From Rostrohypoxylon terebratum (Eukaryota > Ascomycota > Sordariomycetes > Xylariales > Hypoxylaceae): a DNA stretch of 64,000 bases. The position numbers and the translations under genes were made by a program. Shown one piece after another: positions 22,001 to 35,200 of the stretch. Every line of letters starts with the position of its first letter. The stretch's first letter is position 1. The notes below the pieces were generated by a model. That model saw only the letters and a program-made list of their open reading frames with translations, was not told the DNA's origin and did not search any database. The stretch covers positions 186,001 to 250,000 of the forward strand of contig MU385881.1 of NCBI GenBank assembly GCA_022497145.1. Reading direction: 5' to 3'.

Positions 22001-24938
22001 CTTGCTAATGAGGGTCTAGATATTGCGGCCTCGGTTGGCTTTAGGGATCTTGTCGCTGCGCTTATTCGGAATGGCTATGAGGACCAGATCAAGACACACG
22101 ACTCATTATTTAATACACCAGTGAGTATAGAAAATATCTGCTTAACTCGTTTTTTCTTATTAACTTAAACTCTCAGTTGCATTTGGCTGCCGTGTTCGGG
22201 CGTCCCAAGATCATCGAGGAATTGCTAAACAGGGGTGCTGTGATTGATGATGGGATCGAGCAACATGAAGAAACAGCTTTGCACATGGCTGCTTATGATG
22301 GACAAGTCGAAGTCATGAGAAAGCTGCTTCTCAGAGGAGCGAACGCCAACGCGATAGCCGACGAGATTGGTCCGGTGATAAATGCAGCCATCTCCTCAGG
22401 TAACCGAGCATGCGTCGAGCTGCTTGTGGAGCGTGGTGTCTCGCTGACGGTGGACCGAGATGACCTACAACCACCCCTAGCACATGCCGCATCTCTATCA
22501 GATATATCCATGTTCGGATATCTCGTCGAGAAATATGCGGATAAATTACCTGCTGAAGAGTATAGCAAGGCCTTCGTCAAGGCTGCGGAGGCAGGCCGAG
22601 TGGAAGTCTTCAACAAGCTACTCGAGTTCCAGCATAGCCAAGAATACTTTCAAAAGGCCCTCGACGCGGCAGTGGAAGACTGGAACTGGGACATCGTCCT
22701 AATTATTCTAGATAAACGTGCTGGGCTCAATTGTGACAAAGTATTCTACGAAGCAGCCACATGCACGGAACCTCAGGACAAACTTCTCGAGTCAATATGG
22801 GAGTATACCGGCGGATCGATCACCCGCGACGCGCTGAACAAATCTCTCTATGACGCCACAGATAGAGAAAAAGAGTCTACGGTTGAGTTGCTTCTTACGA
22901 AATTCGGAGCGGACCCCAATGCTACCGGCGAAGAGTGAGTGGATATACTCGATACACAATATCGTAGATCAAGACACGCTAACACAATGGAAGGTTTGGC
23001 AATGCCCTCACTGCCTCCGCGTATGACGGAACGATAAACATCATCCGGCTGCTTCTCGACGCCGGTGCCAACATAAACGCGCCCGAGGGATGGGCAATTC
23101 AAACAGCCGCTACCGAGGGCCACTACGATGTAGTCGAGGAACTTCTCAAGCGTGGAGCCGATGTAAATGCCTTCACCGAAAATGAGAACTTCGAGCCCGG
23201 ATCGGCAATCCAAGGAGCTTGCGAAGGGGGAAAGACAGAAATAGTCTCCTTACTCCTCCAACACGGCGCTAATCCAAACCTGGGAGGAGGCCCGGATAGG
23301 CCGCCTATAGCAGCAGCCGCAGCCCGTGCCGAGGAAGATATCGTAAAGCTTCTAGTCAACGCCAGAGCTGACCTAGATGTCGTTAGCCAGTCAGATCCTT
23401 CGGCTACGCCGCTTATTGACGCAGCAGCCTATATGCCCCTGTCGTCGCTACAATTGATGCTTGACGCCGGTGCTAACATCAACCTCGCGGATAACGATGG
23501 AGATACCCCTCTTATCGTAGCTGCGTCTCGAGGTGACGAAGCCGCCGTTTCGTTCTTACTTGATAAAGGCGCGGATATCATGCACTCCAACAATAGCGGC
23601 ACGAATGCCCTACAAATAGCTTTCGAGAACGAAAACGACGAATGCTTAAAGGTCCTCATTGACCGTGTTTCTATTTTGCTAGGAGCTCTCAAAGATTCCA
23701 TGGAGTCTGGAAACGCGGAGGTCACCAGTGTTGTTAGAAGCGCCTTTAACAAGCCACAAGAGCTTAGCTACGACGACGAGCCCCAGACAGTCTCTCGCGT
23801 TGTAAAAAGAGCTGACACTCCATCGGATCACGCCGAAGATGAAAAGAACAGTGAAAATGATGAGGATGAAAAGAGCGATGCTTCCGAAAGTGAGGATGAC
23901 GCTGATGACGGCGCCGAAGACAGGTCGCCAAGTGGCGAACGAGAAGTAACATTCTCCGACTCCCATCCAACCGACGATGAACCCCGGGAAACCGATACCT
24001 TCGATTTTGCCCAGATGTCGGAACAGCTTAAGTCGGCCCTAGCTAACCAGGCAGCGATCTGGAATCAATTCGCAGAGAAGTCGCCGATAGAACCCTCCAC
24101 TAGAGCGGAAGAATTCAATGATCGGTCGGGCAGCCAAGCAAGGAAAGAAGATTATCACCCAACGAATCTAGGAGAAGCTGACCAGCCTGGAGGGCAATCT
24201 GGGAAGCGGGTTATTTCGCAAACAGGGATTGGGCAATGGACCGAACAAATAACCCAAAGCTTGAATGAACCAATTTCCCAAGCTGTCGAACTGCCTACTC
24301 AAGACTACATCAAGAGGAAGCCAGCACCGAATGTCTCTTATGATGGGAAATCCACATACAATCCTACACCCTCTCCGAAAGCATCCGAATCATCCTCCGG
24401 GCGCTTCCAATCATCATCAGTACCGGTAACCGTCGGTCAAGATCAGACCATAACCCCGTATCGACCAGGCGAGCCCGCCTCAACACCATACCAAAAGACT
24501 CACTCATACCAACAAATCCAGTCGTCAAACCCTGCCACTCAGTACCAGAAACCGTCCCAGAAACCGTCCCAGTATCAGAGTGCTAATTCTGGTTATGGTG
24601 GCTCGGCCCCGTACCAACCCCAAACAAACCAGCATCCCACTCAGCAATCTACATTCACCCCATACAACCCCGACTCCTATAACCAGACACAACAGCAGCC
24701 AAGCTCATCATCTGCGTACCAAAACCAGCCATACCAACCGCAAGACTGGCAGCAACATCATGGGTACTACGGGAGCATGTCAGGGCAGCAGTATACGGAC
24801 AACCAGTATGGTGGGGCCGACTGGGAACAGACTCCCCCGCCGCTCAAGCCGCAAAGGTCGTCTTTCTTCTCCGGCGGGATGAAGAATACTTTTGACAAAG
24901 CAAAATTCATGGGTAATGGTATGTTTGGCAGGAAATAA
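19099..24938 (+). CDS. NLR-like protein: alpha/beta hydrolase - NACHT - ankyrin repeats
   Basis: 1,832 aa from exons 19099-19235, 19293-19512, 19569-21720, 21783-21968, 22020-22120, 22177-22934 and 22994-24938. All phases agree when intron 3 is read as GC-AG. Domains in order: a SesB/PGAP1-like alpha/beta hydrolase (VFVPGLGAHPEESW; nucleophile GHSMGG with Ser about 133), a NACHT-type NTPase with Walker A GPEGRGKT (about 395-402), a long acidic Asp/Glu/Ser linker (about 660-720), ankyrin repeats (about 897-1405, for example TPLHLAAVFGRPKIIEELL), and a Gln/Tyr/Pro/Ser/Asn-rich tail. This is the architecture of fungal STAND/NLR proteins linked to non-self recognition and programmed cell death. 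The Walker B region (VIFVLNNLHVL) lacks the usual Asp. What it recognises cannot be read from sequence. Confidence 0.88.
21721..21782 (+). other. 62-nt GC-AG intron within the NLR gene
   Basis: The 5' splice site is GCAAGT, the consensus for GC-AG introns. The branch site is GCTAAC 16 nt before TTCCAG. Removing it joins ...DKA(L) to PYTVKYWLRHA in frame. Using the neighbouring GTAAAT donor instead would shift the frame and truncate the protein at 21851 before the ankyrin repeats. Confidence 0.75.
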
Positions 24939-27900
24939 GGACCTGCGGAAGGAGTCAAAGTTGGTGTATGAACCTTGTACGATATCTTGGGGAAAGGGAG
25001 GAAGGTATAATGGGAGAATGAACACGACTGTTAACCTTGTAAGTAGGGATAGGGGACTTGGTACTAGGTATACAGACTTTAATACGAACAGGGGCGGAGA
25101 CTGCCCATGTGCTTCTCGCCTCGATTTGCCGTCATTATGACCGATGCCTTCCTTCCTCTACACTTCCAGGCTAGTTGCTAGCCCGCTATGTCTGCTAGGT
25201 ACCTAGTTAAACCTCTCATCAAGTGGAAGGCTCTTGTCAGTATGTCAGAATAACTGGCGCATATAATTCTATGGTAAAGGCGCGCCAGAGGAGATTTTCG
25301 TGAGTAATATGACACAAAGCACAATAATGGAGCAAACCTAAACGTCTTTTGAGAAAATTGGCGCCGGTATTGCACAGTTTAACAGAGTGGGAATGTGTGA
25401 GTTGTAATACCATGATAAACCATGTGTACCTGATATGGCGGCAAGTGCCATTGGTTTCGTCTGGTGTTGGAAGTTAAGAGCCCTGGAAGAGTACATGCTG
25501 CTACTTGGGTGGTACATAAGTAGCTACCCCTGAGTCCTCCACAATCTCGTACAGAATATGTAGATTTTAGGTATCAGGGGGGAGAAAGAACTTCTCACAG
25601 GGAGAGTAGTGCCTGAACATAACCAGAAACTGTGCGTTATTTCCAGAACTTTGATGGACGGGTGCCTGCTGGCAGTGATCACATGAACTAGATTTGAATT
25701 AGGGCTAGATGCTTGTCACCGTCTGTTGGTGTCTGTAGGTGAAAGCATAAAACCCAGCATTCCTGGAAGTTTTCTTTTCTTCTTCCTTTCCTTTTTTTTC
25801 ACATCTTCACTCACGTTCATCACTTTCGCCCATATCACGTTGGTTATTCAATACTCATGGCTAACATTCTTACACAATGATTTCTCCTTTGTATCCATAT
25901 CCATCATGAGGATTTGGTAGTCTTGCTGGCAAGACTGTCAAACATCTCCCCTACTACCCAACCATATGAGGACTTGAGAAAGCTCAGTGGTGTCCAATCC
26001 AGAGTATGTGATAACCGAACCAGACAAAGCTCGACCCATAAAGCCTTCTCAAAACCTTCTGAATATGGGGCCGATCCACCAGCCCCCATGTGTCCTGTCG
26101 CTTCACCCCTCACCAGGGTACAAGGACACGGATGTCTACTATTGTAGTCGAACTTCACCCTTCCGTAAGTTATCCCATAGCCTACTCCATAACAAACACG
26201 GAATATCGGTGATTTACTAATGTATATAGCCATGTCTCTGTTCCAAGCGGCTGGTCCGCTGGTCCACGAGATAGAGTCCTGCAGGCGCTGGCCGCCTACC
26301 AAAGTCTAGCCGAGTCGCGAGGATTTGCAATATGCAGCAAGTTTTGTTCCGAGGTTGGTCCTATGACCAACCTCCGGGAAACCTTCGACAAGGTGACCGT
26401 CACTAGAGCACCCACATCCAGTTGATCTTCCAAGGTTCGTCTAGTTATCATGATGACCTAATTAGTGTTCATTTCCAGCTTTGGGCAGTCAGAGCTTATA
26501 GCCGCCAGTAATTCGAGAACCATGTTCTCTTCGTTTGCCGCCAGGCACACAGCGCAGAATGACAAATCGTTCTTGGAGGACTGGTAGCTACACCTGTTTC
26601 TCGGCAGCAAAAACAACAGCAGAGCAACCCAGGCGTGGGGCGCCTTCAACACACAACCAGGTACAGTCATGTACTGGCAAATATATTTTAATACATGACT
26701 TGCCTTTGTGGTTCTTGTCACGGTCATTTCGAGGAATGCACATTCCAATCTCCCGAGCAGAGAGAGGTCTTTAACCTGGTCGACCTCTGACCCTGCTGTC
26801 AATTCTCATAAGACCTTTGATCACCAGCTTCCATGGAGAAGTATTCTAGCACAAACTCATACAGAAGGCATCTATGTTCAAGTAAGTATCTCTACCACGA
26901 CTTGTTATACTATTGACTATGTTCTAACGATATTTCAGTCCCGCTTTGAGCACCAGCGACGCACAGGATGGCACATCATGACCTCTTCACACGAGCAACC
27001 GTCTCTCGACACAGTCTCAGGAAGAGCTATCACGGGAACATGACTTGGATCGCGGGTCCTAATGCCATTGCCTGTAATTGATACAAAAGATGAGAGCAAT
27101 CAATGTATGGCATCGTCGAAATTCTTCCTCGTTGTTGATCCTTGCTAACCATTACTCTCCCCAGCACACATCCATCATTCTCCCACTTAGCCAACCATCA
27201 TCAAATACTCTCAATTTCTTTTCCACTGAGGTCACTACATTCCGTGAACTAAACCTCAGCACTCTCCTGCATCGAAGTTGGTTATTTCAATCATGATCCT
27301 ACTGACACGAGCATCGAGTAAACATGTCCTCACGGAACAAGTGCCGGTACAGGTGCCAGAGGCCGTGGACTGGCGAAAACCCACAAAGTAGGACGCGGAT
27401 GAGACCCATCGCCAACACCAGCACTCCGCATATCAGCCGAGCCAGGGAAACATAACTGTCACACAGGGCTTGGGTAGTCTAGCTCATGAAGAGCAATCTG
27501 TTCGGCGTTCATTGTGCTAGCATGATGGGTTGTGCTGACGTGATGGGGTTCCGCGTAAACCACATGTATTAATTAGTCTCTCATAGATTTGCCCGCACAC
27601 GATAATTAAAAACAACAACTATTTTGCTGAATCTCTTATTGACTAGCGTACTGTGTACCGTGTACCGTATTACAATCCCAGCACATTGACTTGCTGTCCC
27701 TCCCCGATCCCGACCTCGACTAGTTCACATGTATAACCACCGCACAATTGCCCGATTTACGATTACATCCTCTTGGTTTAAAGAAGGCATGTCGGCTACT
27801 TTCCTGAAAACATCCAATGTTTCAAGTATCTAGTACTAACATTGATATAGCTGGTGTACTTCTTACCCGGGCTTTTCCTGGGCAAGCGGCACGGGATGCG

Positions 27901-29285
27901 TTGGTATTCAACAATCTCGCCAAGTCTGCCACTCACAGCAAGCTGCAGAACGACCTTTCCCTCAGGAAGTAAACGCGAAGAATATCGAACGTAAGGTCCA
28001 CGAGAATGGCACACAGGAGAAGTGGGAGATTCTTTCCATGCAATGGTTTTATTGGGTCTATATGGTCTTTAGAAATCTTATATGCCTTCACCTTTATTGA
28101 CACTTTCGCCCGCGAAAGCAAGTCATTTAGGTAGAAACAAAGATTCCAATGTCCTGATCACGTGGCATCCGCATCAAGACCCCTCCCCCTTTTCCTAAAG
28201 GATCCTATTAGATCTTGTACGGCATACATATAAGCTATATGAGATGAGTACTGACAGTAAATTCATTCCTCTCCGACGAATAAAGACAGATTTCTCGTCA
28301 TACACATCATTATATAACCACCCTTATGTACCTAATCGATGTCACCAAGCTCTGTTACGTAAGCAAGCTCAAGGGTCAAAAGATATCTCAAGAATTGCCC
28401 GATTATTAAGCTTCGGACGAAATATTTATGATCATTCCGCATCGAAACGTCGCCCCAAAGATGACCAAGATGCGGACGTCGGTCGTTTCGGAGCTTACTA
28501 ATGGAACCGAGAATGATGGCTATTGGTCGTATCAAGGATATTAGGTATCATGCCTGGTTATTCTGGTAAGGGTTTCATACCAGGTAAGCATCCTAAAATT
28601 AACCTTAGGGACATACTGTCGAAGATATGATATGATAAAAGCGAGCCGTGTTTTTCCTGCCACCCCCCTATAAGAAGTTTCATATGGAAACGGCCCCCAC
28701 GACAGACTAACTCCGCTGTCAGCACATCGTCGATCTGGACAGGGTCATCCAATAGACCCACACCGCATTGCAAGCATGGCTCGTTCGAGCCGCTACCCAT
28801 GCACGTATCGATCCCTCGATGACCCGATCACCAATCTTGGTATCGAAGGCCATTGGACCGTAAGGTCCGTGTCGCAGGCTTGAGCCAGACGCCACCTTTG
28901 CTAGGTGCTAGCCAGACGGAGGTCTACAATGTCAAACCTAGAGGGTGGCAACCAGGGATCTCTTACTCTTACCACCCAAACGCTCGTCTACAGTTAGAGA
29001 CGACCCGGGATTCAAGCCACGAACGGAAATTAGTTGCTGCTATCACGTCCGGTATGCATAAGCTGAAAACGGAGAGAAAGAAGAATAAGATGACCTGTAA
29101 GCATGTGCGGCTCCAGGTCATCTAGGGTCTCTGAGCCGCTAGGTTCTCGAGGGCAGAAGAAAATTCCCGCCGATGTTCTAATATTGATCGACCACCCAAG
29201 TTCCTCCTCAATTTTTCATACTTCGTCTATCATTCGATCGAACCGCGCGAGTCTACGTGACTCCATCTAGTACCTTATATTCATT
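24939..29285. other. 4.3-kb gene-poor region
   Basis: No supported gene. Many short frames on both strands (for example 25904-26302 minus, 26708-27043 plus, 28558-28800 minus) lack domains. A plus-strand stretch at about 25915-27043 shows scattered frames separated by intron-like ends and could be a decayed or very divergent multi-exon gene, but I cannot build a model. TAGGTACCTA occurs at 25196. No terminal repeats or transposase motifs recognised. Confidence 0.45.
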
Positions 29286-30220
29286 ATGCATACTATAAGG
29301 AATCCGTTTCTTCTGCTGCCGCATTTACTTTGTCGATCTTTCGGTGCTATGATCGTATCCACAGCTGCTTCAACGATTTCCTCCGCTAATCAAATAGCTA
29401 CTTCGGTGCAGACGCCACCACCTGTATTAAATTTGGAGGCGAGGGACAGAGCCGGCGGTCTTTGTGGTTATTTTGGCGGCGACGCAGGTAAATCACGTTC
29501 TTGCTTGCGTCGATAAAATCATGACTAAATAAAACCTAGCGAGCCCATATCTATGCTATTCTGGATACAGCTGTCTCCAGGACCATGATAATAACGCTAT
29601 CGGTTGCGTTGAGACCAATACCAAGAAAGAGGCCATAGGAGTAGTCTATACCACATGTCTGAACTATAATGTATACCAGAAATATTCCGTGGGGTCCCGC
29701 ACGGGCTGTTGGTAAGTTATGGGACAGTTCCACATTCACTAGGTTGTATCTAATGAACGTACATCACAGCACGGATCCAGATTACCCGGGGTGTGTTGTG
29801 AATACGTACACGGGAACAGAGGCCGAAGGATATACGTTGATAGCATGTACCAAATCCTATTTCCAGCCCGGAAGACTTATAGCTTGGGATGCTTCGACAT
29901 CCGGCACGGCGGGTCCGACGACTCTGTTCATCGGTATCCAAACAGCGGCCAGTAACAACACGCCGACAACCAGTTCACCCAGTCCAACAGGATCATCGAT
30001 CAACTCGAACGGGTTATCGACATCAGACAAGATTACGCTAGGAACGGCTCTAGGGGTCGGTCTTCCTGCTACGATCGCTGCTATCATCGGGACATGGTAC
30101 GGATATAAGAGTTGGAAAAACAAGAAAACCGATCGCGCCGATGATCAATATCCTTTCCTGCCGACCCGGAAGATATCCGACCAAGCAACCATTAGATCGA
30201 CCCAGTCACTTATACAATAG
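29286..30220 (+). CDS. single-pass membrane protein with Cys-rich ectodomain
   Basis: 274 aa from exons 29286-29487, 29540-29711 and 29770-30220, phases consistent. A hydrophobic N-terminus (signal peptide or anchor) precedes a Cys-rich extracellular region starting GGLCGYFGGDA and containing YLCYSGYSC and CCTDPDYPGCV. A Ser/Thr/Pro/Asn-rich stalk follows, then a TM helix (LGTALGVGLPATIAAIIGTWYGY) and a basic cytosolic tail of about 45 residues. The layout resembles Wsc/Mid2-like surface proteins common in filamentous ascomycetes, but the ectodomain is not a canonical WSC domain. A role in surface sensing is inference from topology only. Confidence 0.8.
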
Positions 30221-30947
30221 ATAAGGTTTAGTTAATGTGGAGAAGAAAAAGGGGGTGGCGTTTGCACTATCAAAGACTAAGCCACTGTGGATGGGGAAAG
30301 GGGGCTTGTGTTAATGCTTGAGACTTGAGTACGATTTTGTACGGATAGAAAGGGATCAATAGTTATAAAGCAAGGCTAGGATAGAGGTGGCTTTTGGGTT
30401 TTGGGAATTCTTTACATGATGTATGGCAATCGGGTTAAACATATTATCATGACGCAGGGCTCCACACGAATACGCTTGGGAAGGGTTCAACAACATCCAT
30501 TTCTCTATACCATATACAAAGAAGAATATTATGAGTAATGCAGCTGTGACCAGAATATCGTGCAGGAACGACAAGAATGAGAACGGTGCTACCATATCTT
30601 ACTTTCGTCTTGACTCTTATCCAGATATACCTATTATATTATACACGTACCTAGTAATATCGAAAATTACATCTGCATAGTGCTACAGCTAATAAGACCA
30701 CGAGCCAGTGACAAACCAATACAGTCATCGTTTTTCGTAGGTAGTTTAGTCTTTCATTTTTCGCCATATCATGGTAGAACAGACTTCCATAATACATGAC
30801 GTGGGCCATATTGTGCTCTAGCACAACACTACACTATATAAACCTCAAAATACCTGCTACATCGCTAGTCCCCAAATCAGGGCAATTCTTCACTGTAGGT
30901 TGGATAATAATAAAGAACCCGAGAAATACATTACTGTTCACCACAAC
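30221..30947. other. intergenic region
   Basis: 3' flank of the membrane protein and promoter of the following small gene. A minus-strand frame at 30595-30356 with one hydrophobic stretch is present but lacks support. Contains AT-rich blocks. Confidence 0.45.
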
Positions 30948-31307
30948 ATGCCTGCCTCGGAAACAAGTTATAGACAATATATCCCTCTCACTAAAGAAAA
31001 GCTCGAACCACTCTTATCGCACATCGCCGAACGCGGAACCATCATGTACATATTCGTACCGAGTTCAGACATGGACCTTGAGACTCTGCAATCTCTGTCA
31101 GCCAGCATCAACGCGAACAGCGAGGCATCTAACCGGGTATGGTGGCAGCTGAATTCCATGAAGGACGAGTACGAGTACGGCTCCGACATGTACGAGAAGA
31201 TCAATACCGGGCTAGATGGGCTTACCAGAATGATTTACGAGTTACAGCTGTACGGAGAGGATTGCCTGAAGATTCGGGCTGAGAAGGGGGAGAATTTGGA
31301 CGTTTAG
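30948..31307 (+). CDS. small hypothetical protein, 119 aa
   Basis: Single-exon frame beginning at the ATG of MPASETSYRQYIPLTKEKLE; codons upstream are open but lack an ATG. The protein is acidic and probably helical, with no signal peptide, TM segment or known motif. It contains IMYIFVPSSDMDLETL near the middle. It lies about 1 kb upstream of the Hsp90-like/HET gene on the same strand. I do not recognise it; it could be a lineage-specific gene. The intact frame and unbiased codon use are the only support. Confidence 0.5.
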   Translation: MPASETSYRQYIPLTKEKLEPLLSHIAERGTIMYIFVPSSDMDLETLQSLSASINANSEASNRVWWQLNSMKDEYEYGSDMYEKINTGLDGLTRMIYELQLYGEDCLKIRAEKGENLDV

Positions 31308-32291
31308 GATATGTCTAATACCATGGACAGAAATACTAGAACAGGAGGAAGGAAAACAACTGAATTACTTCAGTATGGCTAGTTCCTTTCTACATTCTTC
31401 GGATAGCTATGTGATCAAGTTTCTGTTCCATTGATATGAGCTTGGCATGATCTTCTGGTCAGAGCCAGATCCATGACAATTGGTTCAACTTAATAGAAAG
31501 CAGCACATTACGCAATGTATCAAGCTTCAATATTGTAAATCGTCGCTTTGATGAGTCCCTTTCCACTAGCTCCCCTCTTCTTTCATTCTCCTGAATATAT
31601 GCAAGATAACTTCATAAATATATACAGACAAGAACACCACACCACCACGGTAAGCGATGCCGTTATACCTTTCGAAATATCCCCCTCTTGATCGAGATTA
31701 AGAACCCCGAAGCCATGTGCCCCTCCTTCGAGCCAGGGGCGACAATCCCTGCACGTTACTTCCAAGCACGATCAAACGAGGAAGTAGAAGTGTAGATTGA
31801 TACATAATATACTACAAGTGCAGACGGTGGATATCCAATCACCTAAAATATCAGCCACTTAAGTGATGTTCAGCTGTTACGTTGTAGGAATTGGCATCCT
31901 GATTAGTAAAGTAATATGATACCTTAAGCAGACTGTGAGGTAGAAGCGTAATTGACGAGGCGAAAACCTACCTACCTAGTCATGGTCACGCTGACGCCTG
32001 GGCAGCCCAGCCTACCTGTCTACTATGCACCGCCCCCCCCCCCCCCCCTCTCCCGCCCACTTGTTGAGCCATACTCCATTTTGCTTGACGTAGTATTACC
32101 TTATACTAGGTATATGATAGAAAGAGCCTTGGCACCAAATTGCTCCTGTACGTGACCTACATAAATATAATATAAGCCATATTCCTCTTGAATAAGTATT
32201 GGAATAGTAGCGAGCTGGATAACTTTGCCCCACACCTATAGTAATGGCTCTATGCTTCTTATAGAATTCCTCCTCCATTCATTGACCCCAT
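31308..32291. other. intergenic region upstream of the ATPase-HET gene
   Basis: No gene seen. Includes a C16 run at 32033-32048. It should contain the promoter of the large gene that starts at 32292. Confidence 0.5.
32033..32048. repeat. poly-C homopolymer
   Basis: Run of about 16 C. Homopolymers of this length are unreliable in assembly. Confidence 0.85.
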
Positions 32292-35200
32292 ATGATAGAA
32301 ACCGAAACAGGCAACCACAGCGATCTTTGGGACAACTTGAGTATGGATTATCCACTCACCAAAGAAGAGGCTTTCAGACACATCGCTAAAATCCGCCAAG
32401 AAAAGGGCCTTGATGGGTCTAATGTAAATACAACCGACCTTGAAAGTGCACTTGTACTCTTGTCTGAACAGCTCTACCAGAAGTCAACGCATTTCCTTCT
32501 CGAGCTACTGCAAAACGCCGACGACAATCAATACAACGAAACCACTCCTAGCCTGAAAGTTCACTATGAAGAACACCATATCGTCATTATATGTAACGAG
32601 AGGGGATTTTCTAAGAAAAATGTTGAAGCTATTTGTAGGGTCGGGAGGAGTACGAAGGCCGGCGCCAACAAGGCAACCGGTTACATTGGCGAGAAGGGTA
32701 TTGGCTTTAAATCAGTATTCAAGGTAGCTGATGTGGTGTCGATAATTTCTGGCCACTATTCATTCAAATTCGACAAACGAGAGAGGCTTGGAATGATCGC
32801 ACCAATTTGGGTTGACCTTCCCAACTCAACACCCGGGTGTTGCTCAAGGACATCAAAAGACACGATCATCTCACTGCAACTGTCGCCTGAATGCGGCGAG
32901 GAAGAAATCATTCAAGATATGAAATTATTCGACATGAGTCTCCTCGTGTTTCTTCGACAACTCAGACGTGTTGAACTATCCATAGCAGCAGGAGTTGGTC
33001 CGGATTGGACTAACACGATCGCGCGCCAGGATCACAGCAACATCCGTGAGCTACGGTCCATCACGTTGCGCAGCAGGAACTCGGAAATGCAATATGTAGT
33101 AAGCAACTACCAAGCGAAGGCATTACCTAGAGATACGAGGCGCCCGGGAAACAATGAATCTCAGATTCTTTTGGGGTTCTCCGTCTCCCGGGAGGGAATT
33201 CCACTTCCTTCATCTCAGAAGCTATATGCTTTCTTACCAATTAGAGATTACGGATTCAAGGTATGTTCCTGATTTCATCCCTCGAACTATACTCTTCATT
33301 AACCTAAAGGCTACCTATTCAATCATAGTTCTTGATACAGGCGGATTTCCTGCTTGTTGCAAATCGTGAAGACATCGATTCTTCTTGCGAGTGGAATCGA
33401 TCGCTTCTTCGGGAGATCCCGGAAGCCATGCTACAAGCGGTTCTTCGTTTTGATTATGAACCAATGTGTTATGGCTGGCCACTCTATCTTCAACCCCGTC
33501 CCGTCCTTGATGACTTTTTCAGCGAACTTGATCAGGCTATACTCCATCATATCTCTCAACATCCCATATTGAGATCCGGTTCTGGGAGGTGGAGCATCCC
33601 TAGTGATCTGTACTGGGGTCCTTCTAAATTCTTTGATAGAAACGGCGTCCCATTACTGTTGTATGAAGAAGTCACTGATAAGTTTCTGTCCACTCATTAT
33701 CACGAGGACGCGCTCTCCGTCCTGAAATTGCTAGGCGTTCGCGAACAGACGACGGAAGAATTTCTGGACGATCTCACGTTATTCATCCACAATTATCCCG
33801 TAGAATTCCGGCACCGTCCTCGAGAATGGCATATTGACTTGAGCAAAGCTCTTGTCGATATAGTAACTAATTCTATTATGGCACACCATCACGCTGCCAT
33901 CTCGAAATTAGAGCTTATTCCAACGAACGATGGAAGATGGGTTTCCGCAAACAGTAGTAACCTGATATTCTCGAAAACGGATTCGCAGCTACAAGTGCCG
34001 CAGGGACTGGATGTGGTAGAAGTTCACCCAGATGCGGCCAGAGATCCAATTCGTCGACGGCTTCTGGTTCACTTAGGAGCACGAGAACTCGACAAAAGGC
34101 AGATATCCGAGATCATCCTTAAAACCCACTCAAGCCTGTCATTCAGCCCAGAAGAACTACCCGTACCTGTTCTAATATCCCATTGCCACTTTCTTCATAA
34201 CAGTGGGTGCTTTGACCCACATCGCCGTCAGCTATGGTTTGTCGACCAAGCGGGTGCCTGCGCTAGAGGCAACCAACTTTACATTGAATCATCTGCTAGA
34301 TTTGCTTCCGAAACTTGGCCCCCAGAATTTCGTCGGTCAGTACGTTTCATCCATCGAGATTACATTTCCAGAATACCGTCAGAATTCCAACTCAGGGAGA
34401 TATTTGTAGAGTGGCTCCGGAAAATGTACAAAGTGAACACTTACCCTCTCTTGGTCTCGCCAGCCCCTGGTGATTCTTTTACTCTATCAGACGACTTTAA
34501 ACTCTTCATGGACCACGTGCAACCCAATGTCATCCTCGAGCTGATAAAGTGTCAATGGCATGGCTATTCTGAATGGATTGAAAAGCCAACAAAGGATAGA
34601 GGAGAAGGCTGGAAGTCATCATGGACAAAACTAGTCACACAACTGGGATCTATGGAAGTCAATTGCTTGGATGGGTCATGCTGTCCACTCAAAGATACTA
34701 TCCTTCCGGTGGGCGGTTCTGCTCAAGATGATAGTCTCCGAGAGATGATTCTGGACGTTCCGGATCCAGCGGACAGTGATTGGTTACGACTGCGGCATTT
34801 GGGGGTCGGCGTCACTATCGGATATAGAGCCTTCATACAGCAACTACGGCTTCTACGGAGAAACATGGACATGGACCCAGATGTGTCATCAAGATATCGC
34901 CAGCTTCAATTGTATTCGGTGACTGACGGGGAAGCTATCAGGTATGCGCAGAAAAAGTTCGGTGAAGTGTTTATTTGCTAATTAATTATTCTAGATTATT
35001 ATTCTCTAAAGAGCCATTGATATTCGTACCTTCACTACACGATGAGCAACCAGGTAGTTGGTTGACGACCGAAAACTGTGTTTGGGATGGTATTCCTGGT
35101 CTCCAAAAGATCTCCTGTCTCAAGAACCATTATCCATTACTCGGAGACTTTTTCCAGGAAGTGCTACGACTAAAGGAAGCAGACGTCGGCTCTTTAATCA

